The position numbers and the translations under genes were made by a program. Positions 1-7,967 of a stretch of 47,943 nucleotides of DNA are shown in pieces. Within the stretch, counting starts at the first letter, position 1. Every line of letters begins with the position of its first letter. Source of the stretch: Planctomycetaceae bacterium (lineage in GTDB: Bacteria; Planctomycetota; Planctomycetia; Pirellulales; PALSA-1355); assembly GCA_003153375.1 (NCBI GenBank), contig PLYM01000133.1, positions 54,149 through 102,091 on the forward strand, in the 5' to 3' direction. Below the pieces are notes generated by a model that saw only the letters and a program-made list of their open reading frames with translations, was not told the DNA's origin and ran no database searches.

Positions 1-771
1 GTGAACGCCCTGGTTGCCGATGTCGCCGTTGCCGGTCTCCCATTGCCAATGCCAGTTGTAGGGCACCAGGTTTGTGCGATAGGCCTGCAACGGCGCGGGA
101 CCGAGCCAGAGATTGAAGTCGAAACCCTCCGGCGCGTCTGAATCGGGCTGCGTGCCCACGCTCCACCGCGGCTTGCAGCAATAGCCCTTCGACACCAGCA
201 GCTTGCCGTACTTGCCCGACTGCAAGGCCGCGATCTCCTGGGCTCGCGATTCGTTGCTGCGCTGCTGCGTGCCGTGTTGCACCACGCGGCCGTACTTGGC
301 CGCCGCCTCGACGCACTTGCGGCCTTCGAACAGGTTGTGGCTGATCGGCTTCTCGACATACACGTCCTTGCCGGCCTGACAGGCCCAGATCGTGATCAGC
401 GAGTGCCAATGATTGCAGGTGGCCACCGACACGGCGTCCAGGTTCTTGTCCTCGAGCGCCGCGCGGATGTCGGTCACGCAGGTCGGCGTGTTGCCGCCGG
501 AGGTGGTCACCGATTGGCTGCGCGAGGGAAACAGCCGCGTGTCCGGATCGATCAGGTACGTGACCTTCACGTTCTCGTCTTTCAGCTCCTTGGCAAAGGC
601 ATCGATGTGCGACTTGCCCCGGCCATTGATGCCCGCCACGCCGACGCGAATCGTCTCGTTGGCCCCCAGCACCTTTCCCGAGGCCTTCGTGCCCGCAATC
701 GTGAACACCCCAAACGCCGCGCTAGCCGCGGCCGAAGTTTTGACAAATTGCCGACGCGAGATTCTGGCCAT
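1..771 (-). CDS. Gfo/Idh/MocA-family oxidoreductase, Tat-exported (C-terminus outside window)
   Basis: The first 257 codons are present, reading leftward from ATG at 771; the C-terminus lies beyond base 1. The N-terminus has a twin-arginine type leader (RISRRQFVKT, then an Ala-rich stretch), so export by Tat is likely. After it comes a Rossmann nucleotide-binding segment (IRVGVAGINGRGKSH) and the family signature around EKPISHNLFEGRKC, whose Lys is normally the catalytic-site EKP lysine. The later stretch with WLGPAPLQAY and NWHWQWETGNGDIGNQG is typical of planctomycete members, which act on sugars or related polyols with NAD(P). Substrate cannot be told from sequence. A GGAG lies about 10 nt before the start. 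A second, distinct member is at 42105-43391. Confidence 0.9.
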   Translation of the reverse strand, partial: MARISRRQFVKTSAAASAAFGVFTIAGTKASGKVLGANETIRVGVAGINGRGKSHIDAFAKELKDENVKVTYLIDPDTRLFPSRSQSVTTSGGNTPTCVTDIRAALEDKNLDAVSVATCNHWHSLITIWACQAGKDVYVEKPISHNLFEGRKCVEAAAKYGRVVQHGTQQRSNESRAQEIAALQSGKYGKLLVSKGYCCKPRWSVGTQPDSDAPEGFDFNLWLGPAPLQAYRTNLVPYNWHWQWETGNGDIGNQGVH

Positions 772-886
772 GGCAGGATCACTCCGTGTGAGCTGAGGCT
801 GGTAGTAAGGACGGTGGGACCGCTTATCGGAAGCCGATTCTAATCGACGCCGGGCCGGGAAACCAGCAAGTTGTGGGGAAGGTGGA

Positions 887-1024
887 GGGTGGCACCGACA
901 ACTCGTTGTCGGTGTTGCGAAGCAACAAGAGGAGCTTGGATTGCGAAACCCAGCGAGCCGAGGTCCGTGAGCGAAGGCCCTCCTGTGCCTGCGGCACACC
1001 GACAACCAGTTGTCGGTGCCACCC
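887..1024. repeat. REPIN-like palindromic element, copy 1
   Basis: The ends are a perfect 16-bp inverted repeat (GGGTGGCACCGACAAC at 887-902, its complement at 1009-1024). Each end also folds on itself (ACCGACAAC tc GTTGTCGGT on the left, ACCGACAAC ca GTTGTCGGT on the right). Two smaller hairpins lie inside (GTTGC gaa GCAAC and TGTGCC tgc GGCACA). Two hairpin units in opposite orientation about 100 bp apart match the organisation of REPINs, which are moved in trans by RAYT transposases. No RAYT gene is in the window. A near-identical copy is at 1528-1668. Confidence 0.8.
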
Positions 1025-1074
1025 GCGGACGTGACCTTGCCGCATTGGCCGAAATGATCGTGCAACTCGCCACA

Positions 1075-1298
1075 GTGGGCCAAAGGCCCAACCTGCCTAA
1101 GCCAGGGGCAGAGCGCAGCGCCGCCCCTGGAACGAATAGGCCCCCGAATCCTTTCAAGCCCTGAAGGGGCGTGCTGCCTCCGATCCGCGCGAACGGTCAG
1201 ACCGCCCCACAGGGCTTCGAACCGAAGACGGAATGGTCTGGCGACCCCGGTCCCTGGGCCGTTGGCCCAGGCTAAGTCAGGTTGGGCCTTTGGCCCAC
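1075..1298. repeat. Inverted pair of a GGGCCAAAGGCCCA-type dispersed repeat
   Basis: Two copies of the same roughly 97-bp repeat face each other: 1075-1171 in the plus direction and 1201-1298 in the minus direction. Each starts with GTGGGCCAAAGGCCCAACCTG, continues with a second short palindrome and ends near a GCCCTG-GGGGCG motif. Related single copies are at 12996-13085 and 13986-14075. The unit is a string of GC-rich hairpins and has no open frame of its own. Function unknown. With the REPIN-like copies it fills most of the gap between the oxidoreductase and the small genes. Confidence 0.65.
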
Positions 1299-1428
1299 AG
1301 CGATGCGGCCGCCCAACTCGCAGCGTTTGCCGGGGCCCGGTTCCGTCTTGGTGCGTTTCTCGCGCGTACATTAGAATGGGTCTCATTGAACGCATGAGCC
1401 GGCCGCGAACCATCGAGGGAGAATAACC

Positions 1429-1524
1429 ATGTTTGGGCTCGGGCCCGTTGAACTGCTCTGTATCGTGGCAGCCCTCGTCGTCATCGGCTTCATCATCGCG
1501 GCCCTTCGCGCGTCCCGGAAATAA
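1429..1524 (+). CDS. 31-residue TatA-N-terminus-like membrane peptide
   Basis: A short frame, ATG at 1429, preceded by a GAGGGAGA ribosome-binding site. The product starts MFGLGPVELLCIVAALVVIG and ends in ALRASRK. The first residues match the highly conserved opening of TatA/TatB (MFGLGPxELL, short periplasmic end plus transmembrane helix), but the amphipathic helix and acidic tail of TatA are missing; only a short basic end follows. It is either an independent small membrane protein or a tatA truncated by the REPIN-like element that begins 3 nt after its stop codon. The good ribosome-binding site argues that it is translated. No tatC is nearby. Confidence 0.5.
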   Translation: MFGLGPVELLCIVAALVVIGFIIAALRASRK

Positions 1525-1527
1525 CCG

Positions 1528-1668
1528 CAGGGTGGCACCGACAACTCGTTGTCGGTATTGCGCAGCAACAAGAGGAGCATCGATTGCGAAACCCCGAGAG
1601 CCGAGGTATCCGAGCGAATGCCTCCTGTGCCTGCGGCACAACGACAACAAGTTGTCGGTGCCACCTGC
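1528..1668. repeat. REPIN-like palindromic element, copy 2
   Basis: Same architecture as the copy at 887-1024. The terminal inverted repeat is 1528-1545 against 1651-1668 with one extra G on the left. Self-complementary ends (ACCGACAAC tc GTTGTCGGT on the left) and the internal GTGCC-TGC-GGCAC hairpin are conserved. By eye most positions agree with copy 1; differences include single-base changes inside the central part. It starts 3 nt after the stop of the TatA-like peptide. Confidence 0.8.
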
Positions 1669-1693
1669 GCGATGAGCGTCCTATAATGACCCA

Positions 1694-1843
1694 ATGAGCG
1701 GCCTGATCATCATTGGCAATCTCGGCGGCCAAATCGGTCAAGGACTCGCGCGGGGCGAGCCGTGGGCCTTTGGCGCGGTGGGCCTCGTTGTGGCGGCATT
1801 CGTCGTGCTCTACAAGCTGCAAAGCTGGTGGCGCACTCAGTAG
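1694..1843 (+). CDS. Small single-pass membrane protein (49 aa), unknown
   Basis: ATG at 1694 to TAG at 1843. The product has a glycine-rich N-terminal part, one clear transmembrane helix (FGAVGLVVAAFVVLYKL, about residues 26-42) and a short C-terminal tail (QSWWRTQ). The gene ends 9 nt before the next small gene at 1853 in the same direction, so the two could be co-transcribed. No family recognised. No strong ribosome-binding site is seen; the upstream bases CTATAATGACCCA include a possible -10-like TATAAT at 1682-1687, which would give a nearly leaderless message. Confidence 0.4.
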   Translation: MSGLIIIGNLGGQIGQGLARGEPWAFGAVGLVVAAFVVLYKLQSWWRTQ

Positions 1844-1852
1844 AATGGCCCT

Positions 1853-2086
1853 ATGAGCGAAGACGCCAAGTACGTCGCTGTGCCGTTCGATTTCTCACAG
1901 GGTTACCCGACTGCGCCAGACTTGTTCTATCAATGCGCCGTCTGTGGGGGCATCCTGCCATCTCAGCCGCCCGATAACCTTGGGTGCCCGTGCAACCGGC
2001 TTTTTATTGACGTTGAGGCTGGAAGGCTTTCCGTAGAGGAGAATGAAAAGCTCAGGCTGTTGCGCCGGGAATTTCCGAAAACCTGA
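1853..2086 (+). CDS. Small putative zinc-ribbon protein (77 aa)
   Basis: Starts at ATG 1853, 9 nt after the preceding small gene. The central part contains CAVCGG followed about 14 residues later by GCPCNRLFIDV, giving a CxxC and a CxC pair that could hold one metal ion. The C-terminal third is charged and helical (VEENEKLRLLRREFPKT). This resembles short stand-alone zinc-ribbon proteins found among immunity-like or uncharacterised families, but I cannot name the family. No membrane segment or signal peptide. Confidence 0.55.
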   Translation: MSEDAKYVAVPFDFSQGYPTAPDLFYQCAVCGGILPSQPPDNLGCPCNRLFIDVEAGRLSVEENEKLRLLRREFPKT

Positions 2087-2218
2087 TTTCAGACCGATCC
2101 CCACGCCCCTTTTCACCCCCATTTGCCCCGCCCCCGTCTGGGGACTAAAATGCACGGTTTGAACGCTCGCCGGGCGACAGGCGGGCGAATGGCGACGGGC
2201 TTGTCGGGGGAGTTGCGC

Positions 2219-2743
2219 GTGACCGTCAAAGAGCTGCTGCTGGATTTTGCCGATTTCGATCTCAACCATGTCATCGCCGACCTGGAGGCGATCCGGCGCT
2301 TCAATCCCCAGCGTTTCGAAATGGAACAGCTCACGGCCATGGTCTTTGACGACTTCGACCGCAAGATCTGCGCGGGATATAAGGACATCACCGAGAACGA
2401 GTTCTGGGTCCGCGGCCACATGCCCGGCATGCCGCTGATGCCGGGCGTGCTGATCTGCGAGTCCGCCGCCCAGATGTGCAGTTACTACGCCCACAAGCAT
2501 TGCTTGCTGGGCGACTGCAAGGTGGTCGGCTTCGGCGGCCTCGAGGACGTCCGCTTTCGCGACCCGGTGCGCGTCGGCGATCGGCTGGTCGTGGTCTGCA
2601 AGATGCTCAAGGTGCGCCCCGGCGCGATCATCGTCTGCCGCTTCCAGGCCTTCGTGCGTCAATCCATGGTGGCCGATGGCAAGATCAAGGGCATTCCGCT
2701 GCCGGTCGATGCTCTGGTGGGCCAGCAAAAGGCGACCACCTAG
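2219..2743 (+). CDS. fabZ: FabZ-like 3-hydroxyacyl-ACP dehydratase (hotdog fold)
   Basis: The product is about 174 residues and should dehydrate beta-hydroxyacyl-ACP in fatty acid synthesis. The hotdog active-site signature is present: GHMPGMPLMPGV with His67, then Glu81 in CESAAQMCSYY; the His-Glu spacing of 14 equals that of E. coli FabZ. The N-terminal extension (roughly residues 1-55) is longer than in E. coli FabZ, as in planctomycete homologues. I chose GTG at 2219 because GGGGGAG lies 6 nt upstream; upstream ATGs at 2150 and 2189 are in frame but add low-complexity residues and lack a good site. The rhomboid gene follows 60 bp downstream. Confidence 0.85.
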   Translation: MTVKELLLDFADFDLNHVIADLEAIRRFNPQRFEMEQLTAMVFDDFDRKICAGYKDITENEFWVRGHMPGMPLMPGVLICESAAQMCSYYAHKHCLLGDCKVVGFGGLEDVRFRDPVRVGDRLVVVCKMLKVRPGAIIVCRFQAFVRQSMVADGKIKGIPLPVDALVGQQKATT

Positions 2744-2803
2744 CCAGCCGGCGCGGCCAGCCGAGCGTCGCCGCCCCGGCAGCGACCCCAGCAGCGAGAA
2801 GTC

Positions 2804-3622
2804 ATGTTCCCGTTATACGACGACAACCCCACCTCTCGCTCGGCCTTCGTCACGCTCGGCCTGATCGCCATCAACACCGCCGTCATGGTCTGGCTGGCGA
2901 TGCTCTCGCCTGTGGATCGCGAAATCGCGCTGGTGCAACACGGCTTCATTCCCGAGCGAGTCTATCAACTGGCCAATCCCAACCTCGTGGTCAAGGTGCA
3001 GATCGAGGTCGACGCCCCCGCCGACGCACGGCTTCGCCTCGGGCCGCCGCAGCCCCAGAACGTGCGCGCCGTCGAGCTGTTCGCCGTGCCCTCGCAAATC
3101 TTTGCCTCGATCGTGGCCACGATGTTCCTGCACGGCGGCTGGATGCACCTGGCCGGCAACATGTGGTTCCTGTGGATCTTTGGCAACAACATCGAAGACC
3201 GCCTGGGCTCGCTGCTCTATCTGGCCTTCTACCTGGTCGGCGGCCTGCTGGCCACGAGCTGTCACTGGGCCTACGACCCGCACAGCACCGTGCCCGTCGT
3301 GGGCGCCAGCGGCGCGGTGGCCACGATCCTGGGCGCCTATGCCGTGACGTTTCCCAAGTCGAGCGTGCGGACGCTGATCTTCTATGGCATTTTCACGCTC
3401 GTCGACATCCCCGCCCTGCTGTGGCTGGGCTTCTGGTTCGGCGGGCAGTTGCTCGATGCGTTCGTCAACCGCGACCTGGGCGTCGCCGTCTGGGCCCACA
3501 TCGGCGGCTTCGTGGCCGGCGCGGCGTTGATGCCGATTCTCTCCTGGGGCGCGCCCCCACCGGGTAGCTCGTGGCGCGAGGAGCTGGAAAAGCACTTTGC
3601 GTTTCCCCCGCCCGACCGTTGA
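2804..3622 (+). CDS. Rhomboid-family intramembrane serine protease
   Basis: 272 residues, polytopic. Rhomboid hallmarks are all present: HGGWMHLAGNMWFLWIFG (about 110-127) with the HxxxN motif in the second core helix, catalytic Ser169 in GASGAVA, and the partner His232 in WAHIGGFVAG. An extra soluble loop of roughly 60 residues between the first and second helices (about 40-100) is typical of many bacterial members. The tail after residue 250 is short and proline-rich. It should cleave membrane-protein substrates within the bilayer; substrates are unknown. It follows fabZ by 60 bp and precedes trmB by 94 bp, all in one direction. Confidence 0.93.
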   Translation: MFPLYDDNPTSRSAFVTLGLIAINTAVMVWLAMLSPVDREIALVQHGFIPERVYQLANPNLVVKVQIEVDAPADARLRLGPPQPQNVRAVELFAVPSQIFASIVATMFLHGGWMHLAGNMWFLWIFGNNIEDRLGSLLYLAFYLVGGLLATSCHWAYDPHSTVPVVGASGAVATILGAYAVTFPKSSVRTLIFYGIFTLVDIPALLWLGFWFGGQLLDAFVNRDLGVAVWAHIGGFVAGAALMPILSWGAPPPGSSWREELEKHFAFPPPDR

Positions 3623-3716
3623 GCGATCCTGGGCCTGTCCCGCCGCTCATTCCGCTCGTTGATAGTGTCTCTATTTCTCTGCCGTTTTCTCGTCCGTCGT
3701 TTCAGGAAACCCTCGC

Positions 3717-4361
3717 ATGGGCCGCCGAGCCTTACGCCGCATCGATCCGGCACTCGATCTGTCGCCGTATCTCGCCCGGCTCGAAGCGCTGCCGCAGCCT
3801 TGGGATCGCGCTGCCCAGTTTGGCCGCCAGGCGCCGCTCGAGATTGAAGTCGGCAGCGGCAAGGGCCTGTTCCTCAGCGCCGCCGCCGCCGGCGATGCCG
3901 AAAGCGACTTCCTGGGCATCGAGATCCTGGCCAAGTACGCCCGCTACGTCGCTTCGCGCCTCGCGCAGAAGCAGTTGACCAACGCCCGCTGCATCCACGG
4001 CGACGCCCAGCACTTTTTCCGCGCCTGGCTCGGCCCCGACAGCGTGCGGGCCGTCCACGTCTACTTTCCCGATCCCTGGTGGAAAGCCCGCCACAAGAAG
4101 CGCCGCGTGATGTGCGAGCCGTTCCTCAAGGACATCGAGCGCGTGCTCGTGCCCGGCGGCACGCTCCACTTCTGGACCGACGTCGAAGAGTACTACCTGA
4201 CGTCGCTCGAGCTGATCGCCGCCCACACCCGCCTCATCGGCCCCCAGCCCGTCGTCGAAAAGCCCGCCGACCACGACCTCGACTACCGCACCCACTTCGA
4301 ACGCCGCATGCGCCTCAACCAAGAAAGCGTCTACCGCTCCGAATTCCACAAAGCGTCGTGA
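3717..4361 (+). CDS. trmB: tRNA (guanine-N7-)-methyltransferase
   Basis: 214 residues, the usual length for TrmB, which methylates N7 of G46 in tRNA with SAM. Motif I is EVGSGKGLF (44-52) and the family-specific substrate signature is YFPDPWWKARHKKRR (116-130), followed by FLKDIERVLVPGG. The C-terminal TDVEEYY and YRTHFERRM segments are also typical. Start ATG at 3717 has AGGAA about 9 nt upstream. A large inverted-repeat element begins 6 nt after the stop codon. Confidence 0.95.
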   Translation: MGRRALRRIDPALDLSPYLARLEALPQPWDRAAQFGRQAPLEIEVGSGKGLFLSAAAAGDAESDFLGIEILAKYARYVASRLAQKQLTNARCIHGDAQHFFRAWLGPDSVRAVHVYFPDPWWKARHKKRRVMCEPFLKDIERVLVPGGTLHFWTDVEEYYLTSLELIAAHTRLIGPQPVVEKPADHDLDYRTHFERRMRLNQESVYRSEFHKAS

Positions 4362-4366
4362 CTCCT

Positions 4367-4653
4367 CCCCACTAACCCGACGCGCCAGCGAGGGCCCCCC
4401 CGTCGTCGCCGAGCTACAAAGATTTTGCCACCCACGACGAAGAGTTAGCCACCGAGCACACAGAGAGGAAAAAAAGTGACGGAGACGAAATGGGCGAAAA
4501 ATTTCAAACGAAGCGAGTCGTGTACGATCCCAAACCAAATAACTTCTTCCTCGTCCTCTCGGTGTCCTCCGTGTGCTCTGTGGCTACCTTTCGTTTCTTC
4601 CGTGGCAAACCAAGCGGCGCAGGAGCCCTCGCTGGCGCGTCGGGTTAGTGGGG
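4367..4653. mobile_element. MITE-like element with perfect 29-bp terminal inverted repeats
   Basis: The left end (4367-4395, starting CCCCACTAACCCGACGCGCC) and the right end (4625-4653) are exact reverse complements over 29 bp. Inside, a second layer of inverted similarity is seen: GCCACCGAGCACACAGAGAG near 4450 against CTCTCGGTGTCCTCCGTGTG near 4557. The core includes TGTACGATC and GTGACGGAGACG. No transposase is encoded; open frames across it are low quality. A homologous element with the core in the opposite orientation is at 15950-16218. CACAGAG-type palindromic elements of this kind are, from memory, common in planctomycete and other environmental genomes. It could also act as a hairpin terminator between trmB and purF. 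Confidence 0.75.
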
Positions 4654-4712
4654 CAAGCGCAAAGGCGTCAGCGAGCGCGACTCGGCGGCGGCCGATTGAA
4701 GAATCGCCCACC

Positions 4713-6308
4713 CTACCCGAGTGGTTCCGAAGCCACGGCCACGGGACGGCTTTCGTAGGTCCGCGATTGGGTGCCGTCGGTGCGGTTGGCTAGCGCGATC
4801 TGATAGAGATCGTGGCCGGCTTTCGAGGGATATTCGCCGGTGATGCAGGCCTGGCAAAGCTGGTCGCTGTCGAAGGCGATGGCCCGCGCGATGCTCTCGA
4901 CCGGCAAGTAACGGAGCGAGTCGGCGCCCAACGAGGCGGCCATCGCGGCTTGCACTTCGGGGGTCAGCGGGCCTTCTTTCATGAAGTGCGGAGCGAACAG
5001 CTCGCTGATCGTCGACATGTCGATGCCGTAGAAGCACGGCGCCACGATCGGCGGACACGCCACCCGCACGTGGATCTCGCGGGCGTGGCCGAGCTCGCGA
5101 ATCCGCTTGATCAGCACCTTCATCGTGGTCGAGCGCACGATCGAGTCCTCGACCAGGATCACGCGCTTGCCCTCGAGCACTTCGCGCAGGGGAGTGTACT
5201 TGGTCTCGGCCTTGCGCTTGCGGCTGCCCGAGCTTTCGATGAACGTGCGGCCGGTGTAGCGATTGCGAATCAAGCCTTCGAGCGAGGGAATCTTGAGCCG
5301 GAAGGCCATCGAGTCGGCCGCGGCCTTGCTCGTGTCGGGCACGGGCACCACGATCGTATCGTCGTCGATCGGCACGTCCTCGAGCCGGGCCAATTCCTCG
5401 CCCAGGGCCTTGCGCGAAAGATAAACGCTGCGGCCGTCCATCGTGCTGGCCACGTTGGCAAAATAAATCCACTCGAAAAAGCAGTGGGCCCGTCGCGGGC
5501 TGGGGGCGAACCGCTGAATTTCCAGCCGTCCGTCGGTGATCGTCACGGCCTGGCCGGGCAGCAGTGACTTGATGTTCTCCGGCGCGAAGCCCAGGTTCAA
5601 CAGTGCCACGCTCTCGCTGGCCGCGGCAAACAGCGGGCCCTCGAACGCATAGCACAGCGGCCGCAGGCCCAGCGGGTCGCGGGCCACGAGCATGTCGCCC
5701 AGCGCGTTGAGCAGCACCAGGCAGTAGGCGCCGTCAAACTGCTTGCTGATGTTGCGCATGATGTCGATCAGCGGCGGATGGTCGCCCAGCGACAGCTCGC
5801 GGCCAATCGCGTGCATGATGATTTCGGTGTCGGTGTCGCGAGCCAGGTGGTTGTCGCTGTCGGCCAGCAGCCCCTTGCGCAGCTCCTGGTAATTGGCCAA
5901 CTGCCCGTTGAAGGCAAAGCTGAACCACTTGTGCTTCTGCACGTGGTGCCGCTCGAACGGCTGGGCATAGCTGCGGTCTTCCGGCCCGCAGGTCGCATAG
6001 CGCACCTGGCCGATGGCCGCCCGGCCCGAGTATTTGCGCATCAGACTTTCGTACTTGCCCCGATGGCTCAATCGGAACACCTCGCTGACGCCACCCAAGT
6101 CCTTATAGGTGTCGATCAACTGGTGGCGGCTGGGGTTATACGACGTCATGCCGGCCGAAAGCTGGCCGCGATTCTGGATATCGAGCAGCATCCGAGGGAT
6201 GAGCCGCGAGACTTCCTCGGGCCCCTGATCGGGGCACAGCGGGCTTTTGCCCCGGCCGCTGAGGTGATAGATCGCGGCCACGCCACATTCGTGCAGCAGT
6301 TCACTCAT
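4713..6308 (-). CDS. purF: Amidophosphoribosyltransferase (first step of purine synthesis)
   Basis: 531 residues. The N-terminal part is an Ntn-type glutaminase with Cys8 as nucleophile ([11 protein letters not shown]), followed by QVRYATCGP and [10 protein letters not shown]. The C-terminal part is a phosphoribosyltransferase with the PRPP loop [13 protein letters not shown] (383-395). Cys276, Cys425, Cys485 and Cys488 (the last two in CQAC) align with the four iron-sulfur ligands of the Bacillus-type enzyme, so an Fe4S4 form is likely. I chose ATG at 6308, which leaves a 7-residue propeptide before the nucleophile; a TTG five codons upstream (6323) is possible. The gene stands alone and ends about 60 bp from the inverted-repeat element. 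Confidence 0.96.
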   Translation of the reverse strand: MSELLHECGVAAIYHLSGRGKSPLCPDQGPEEVSRLIPRMLLDIQNRGQLSAGMTSYNPSRHQLIDTYKDLGGVSEVFRLSHRGKYESLMRKYSGRAAIGQVRYATCGPEDRSYAQPFERHHVQKHKWFSFAFNGQLANYQELRKGLLADSDNHLARDTDTEIIMHAIGRELSLGDHPPLIDIMRNISKQFDGAYCLVLLNALGDMLVARDPLGLRPLCYAFEGPLFAAASESVALLNLGFAPENIKSLLPGQAVTITDGRLEIQRFAPSPRRAHCFFEWIYFANVASTMDGRSVYLSRKALGEELARLEDVPIDDDTIVVPVPDTSKAAADSMAFRLKIPSLEGLIRNRYTGRTFIESSGSRKRKAETKYTPLREVLEGKRVILVEDSIVRSTTMKVLIKRIRELGHAREIHVRVACPPIVAPCFYGIDMSTISELFAPHFMKEGPLTPEVQAAMAASLGADSLRYLPVESIARAIAFDSDQLCQACITGEYPSKAGHDLYQIALANRTDGTQSRTYESRPVAVASEPLG

Positions 6309-6793
6309 GAAGATGAGGCCCAACGGGTTCGCGGTCGCCGCTGCGGTGCCAGCCCCCCCAGAATCGTTCTGCGAGAAGCGTCTAACTCATGGGCCGCCGG
6401 AAGTGCGGACAGTCCGGCGGTTTGGCTCTCTGGTGCAAGTGTTCCGCCTCTTGCTCCGAGCCCTCATTGTAGAAGCCCACCCCCGCTTTAACAACTCGCC
6501 GGCTTTCACGGCCATTTACCCGCCCTGCGCGCCGTTACATGTCCATTTACCTCCCGATCACCTGACCTCCGATCAGCGTGTCCTTGGCTGAGACGATGGG
6601 TCTCTGGCCGCCGTTTGCTCGCGCGATTGCCGCCGCTTCTTCCATCCGATTCACGCCCCACCACCCAGGGTTTTGGCCGCGCGAACCTCGCGGTATGATG
6701 CGATCTCTCACTAAGCTCCCCCGTTCCCTCTCCAGGCAACCAAAAAGGGGACGGGAGTCAAATTCAGAAAACCACCTCACCCGAAGCCTTGCG
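6309..6793. other. Intergenic region between divergent purF and proB
   Basis: 485 bp with no convincing gene. It should hold the promoters of both flanking genes. A weak sigma70-like match is listed at 6673-6699. Just before proB, 6742-6771 reads AAAAAGGGGACGGGAGTCAA and continues AATTCAGAAA, resembling a short dispersed motif seen in many bacterial intergenic regions. An in-frame upstream extension of proB through this stretch is open but has no protein-like content. Confidence 0.5.
6673..6699 (+). promoter_or_regulatory. Possible proB promoter
   Basis: TTGGCC at 6673-6678 and TATGAT at 6694-6699 with a 15-bp spacer (a 17-bp spacer if the -35 is read as TTTTGG at 6671). It would start transcription roughly 90 nt before proB. 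Based only on consensus similarity. Confidence 0.3.
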
Positions 6794-7960
6794 ATGACCG
6801 ACTTGTTGCGTCAGGAAATTGCCACCGCCGCCCACACCGTGGTCGTCAAAGTCGGCACCCGGGTGCTCACCGGGCCCACGGGCTTGCTGAATCAAGACCG
6901 CGTGGCGGCGCTGGCCGAAGAGCTGCACCAACTGATGGTCACTGGCCGCAAGGTGGCCCTGGTCACTTCCGGGGCCGTCGGCGCGGGCTTGGGTCAGTTG
7001 CACCTGCCCCGGCGGCCGGCCAACCTGGCCCAGTTGCAAGCCGTGGCCGCCGTCGGGCAAAGCCATCTGATCGAGACCTACGACCGCGGCCTGCGAGCCC
7101 ACGGCCGGCACGCGGCCCAGTTGCTGCTCACGGCCCACGACCTGGACGACCGCACCGGCTATCTCAACGTCCGCAACACGATCCGCGCGCTGTTCGAGTT
7201 CGGGGCCGTGCCGATCATCAACGAAAACGACACGGTCAGCGTCGACGAGCTGATGACCACCTTTGGCGACAACGACCGCCTGGCCGCCATGGTCACCAAC
7301 CTCATCCGCGCCCCGCTGCTGGTGCTGCTGTCCGACGTCGACGGGCTGTACGACGGCGACCCGCGCGACGAACGTTCGACGCTCATTCACACCGTCACCC
7401 GGCTCGATCCCTCGGTGTTCAGCCTGGTTCGCGACTCGGTGACCGGGCTGAGCAAAGGGGGCATGGCCAGCAAGCTGGAGGCCGCCCGCATCGCCACCAC
7501 GGCCGGCGAAAACGTGATCATCGCCAACGGCCGCACGCCGGGGAACCTGGCCAAGATCGCCGCCGGCGAGGTCGTGGGCACGTTGTTCCTGGCGCAGGGC
7601 CAGGCCCTGTCGGCCTTCAAACGCTGGATCGGCTTCACCGCCCAGCCCCGCGGCCAACTGGTGCTCGACGCCGGCGCCCGGCAGGCCCTGGAGCAAAAGG
7701 GCAAAAGCCTGCTGGCCATCGGCGTTGTCTCGGCCACCGGCACCTTCAAGAAAGGCGACGTCGTATCCCTGCAAGACGCCACCGGCGCCGAGTTCGCCCG
7801 CGGGTTGACCAACTACTCGCTGGCCGACGTGCTCAAGATCAAAGGCCTGAAGAGCGAAAAAATCGCCGCCGCCCTGGGCCATTGCCCTTATGATGAAGTC
7901 ATCCACCGCGACAACATGGCCCTGACGACCGAAGGGGGCAAAACCAAAGACGCGGGCTGA
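6794..7960 (+). CDS. proB: Glutamate 5-kinase
   Basis: 388 residues, full-length two-domain form. The amino acid kinase domain has VVVKVGTRVLTG near the N-terminus, ALVTSGAVGAGLG, the glutamate/ATP region PIINENDTVSVDE and FGDNDRLAAMV, then LLSDVDGLYDGDP. A C-terminal PUA domain starts near residue 290 (RGQLVLDAGARQALEQKGKS). It phosphorylates glutamate in proline synthesis. ATG at 6794 was chosen because protein-like sequence begins there (MTDLLRQEIATAAHTVV). proA is not adjacent. A DUF1559-type gene begins 7 nt after the stop codon, so read-through into that array is likely. Confidence 0.95.
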   Translation: MTDLLRQEIATAAHTVVVKVGTRVLTGPTGLLNQDRVAALAEELHQLMVTGRKVALVTSGAVGAGLGQLHLPRRPANLAQLQAVAAVGQSHLIETYDRGLRAHGRHAAQLLLTAHDLDDRTGYLNVRNTIRALFEFGAVPIINENDTVSVDELMTTFGDNDRLAAMVTNLIRAPLLVLLSDVDGLYDGDPRDERSTLIHTVTRLDPSVFSLVRDSVTGLSKGGMASKLEAARIATTAGENVIIANGRTPGNLAKIAAGEVVGTLFLAQGQALSAFKRWIGFTAQPRGQLVLDAGARQALEQKGKSLLAIGVVSATGTFKKGDVVSLQDATGAEFARGLTNYSLADVLKIKGLKSEKIAAALGHCPYDEVIHRDNMALTTEGGKTKDAG

Positions 7961-7967
7961 GGGCGAG

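Noticed and set aside
887-1668. CRISPR array
   Set aside because: The repeats are two copies of a 140-bp palindromic element more than 500 bp apart; there are no regularly spaced short direct repeats and no cas genes.
4445-4711. 88-codon frame across the inverted-repeat element
   Set aside because: It is translated repeat DNA (arm and core of the MITE-like element), not a gene.
4812-5567. Long plus-strand open frame inside purF
   Set aside because: It is the antisense of a clear purF; His/Arg/Gly-rich composition is the usual shadow of high-GC coding DNA.
6309-6323. TTG start of purF at 6323
   Set aside because: ATG at 6308 leaves a propeptide of 7 residues before the nucleophile Cys, as expected; the upstream TTG adds five residues without a clear ribosome-binding site.
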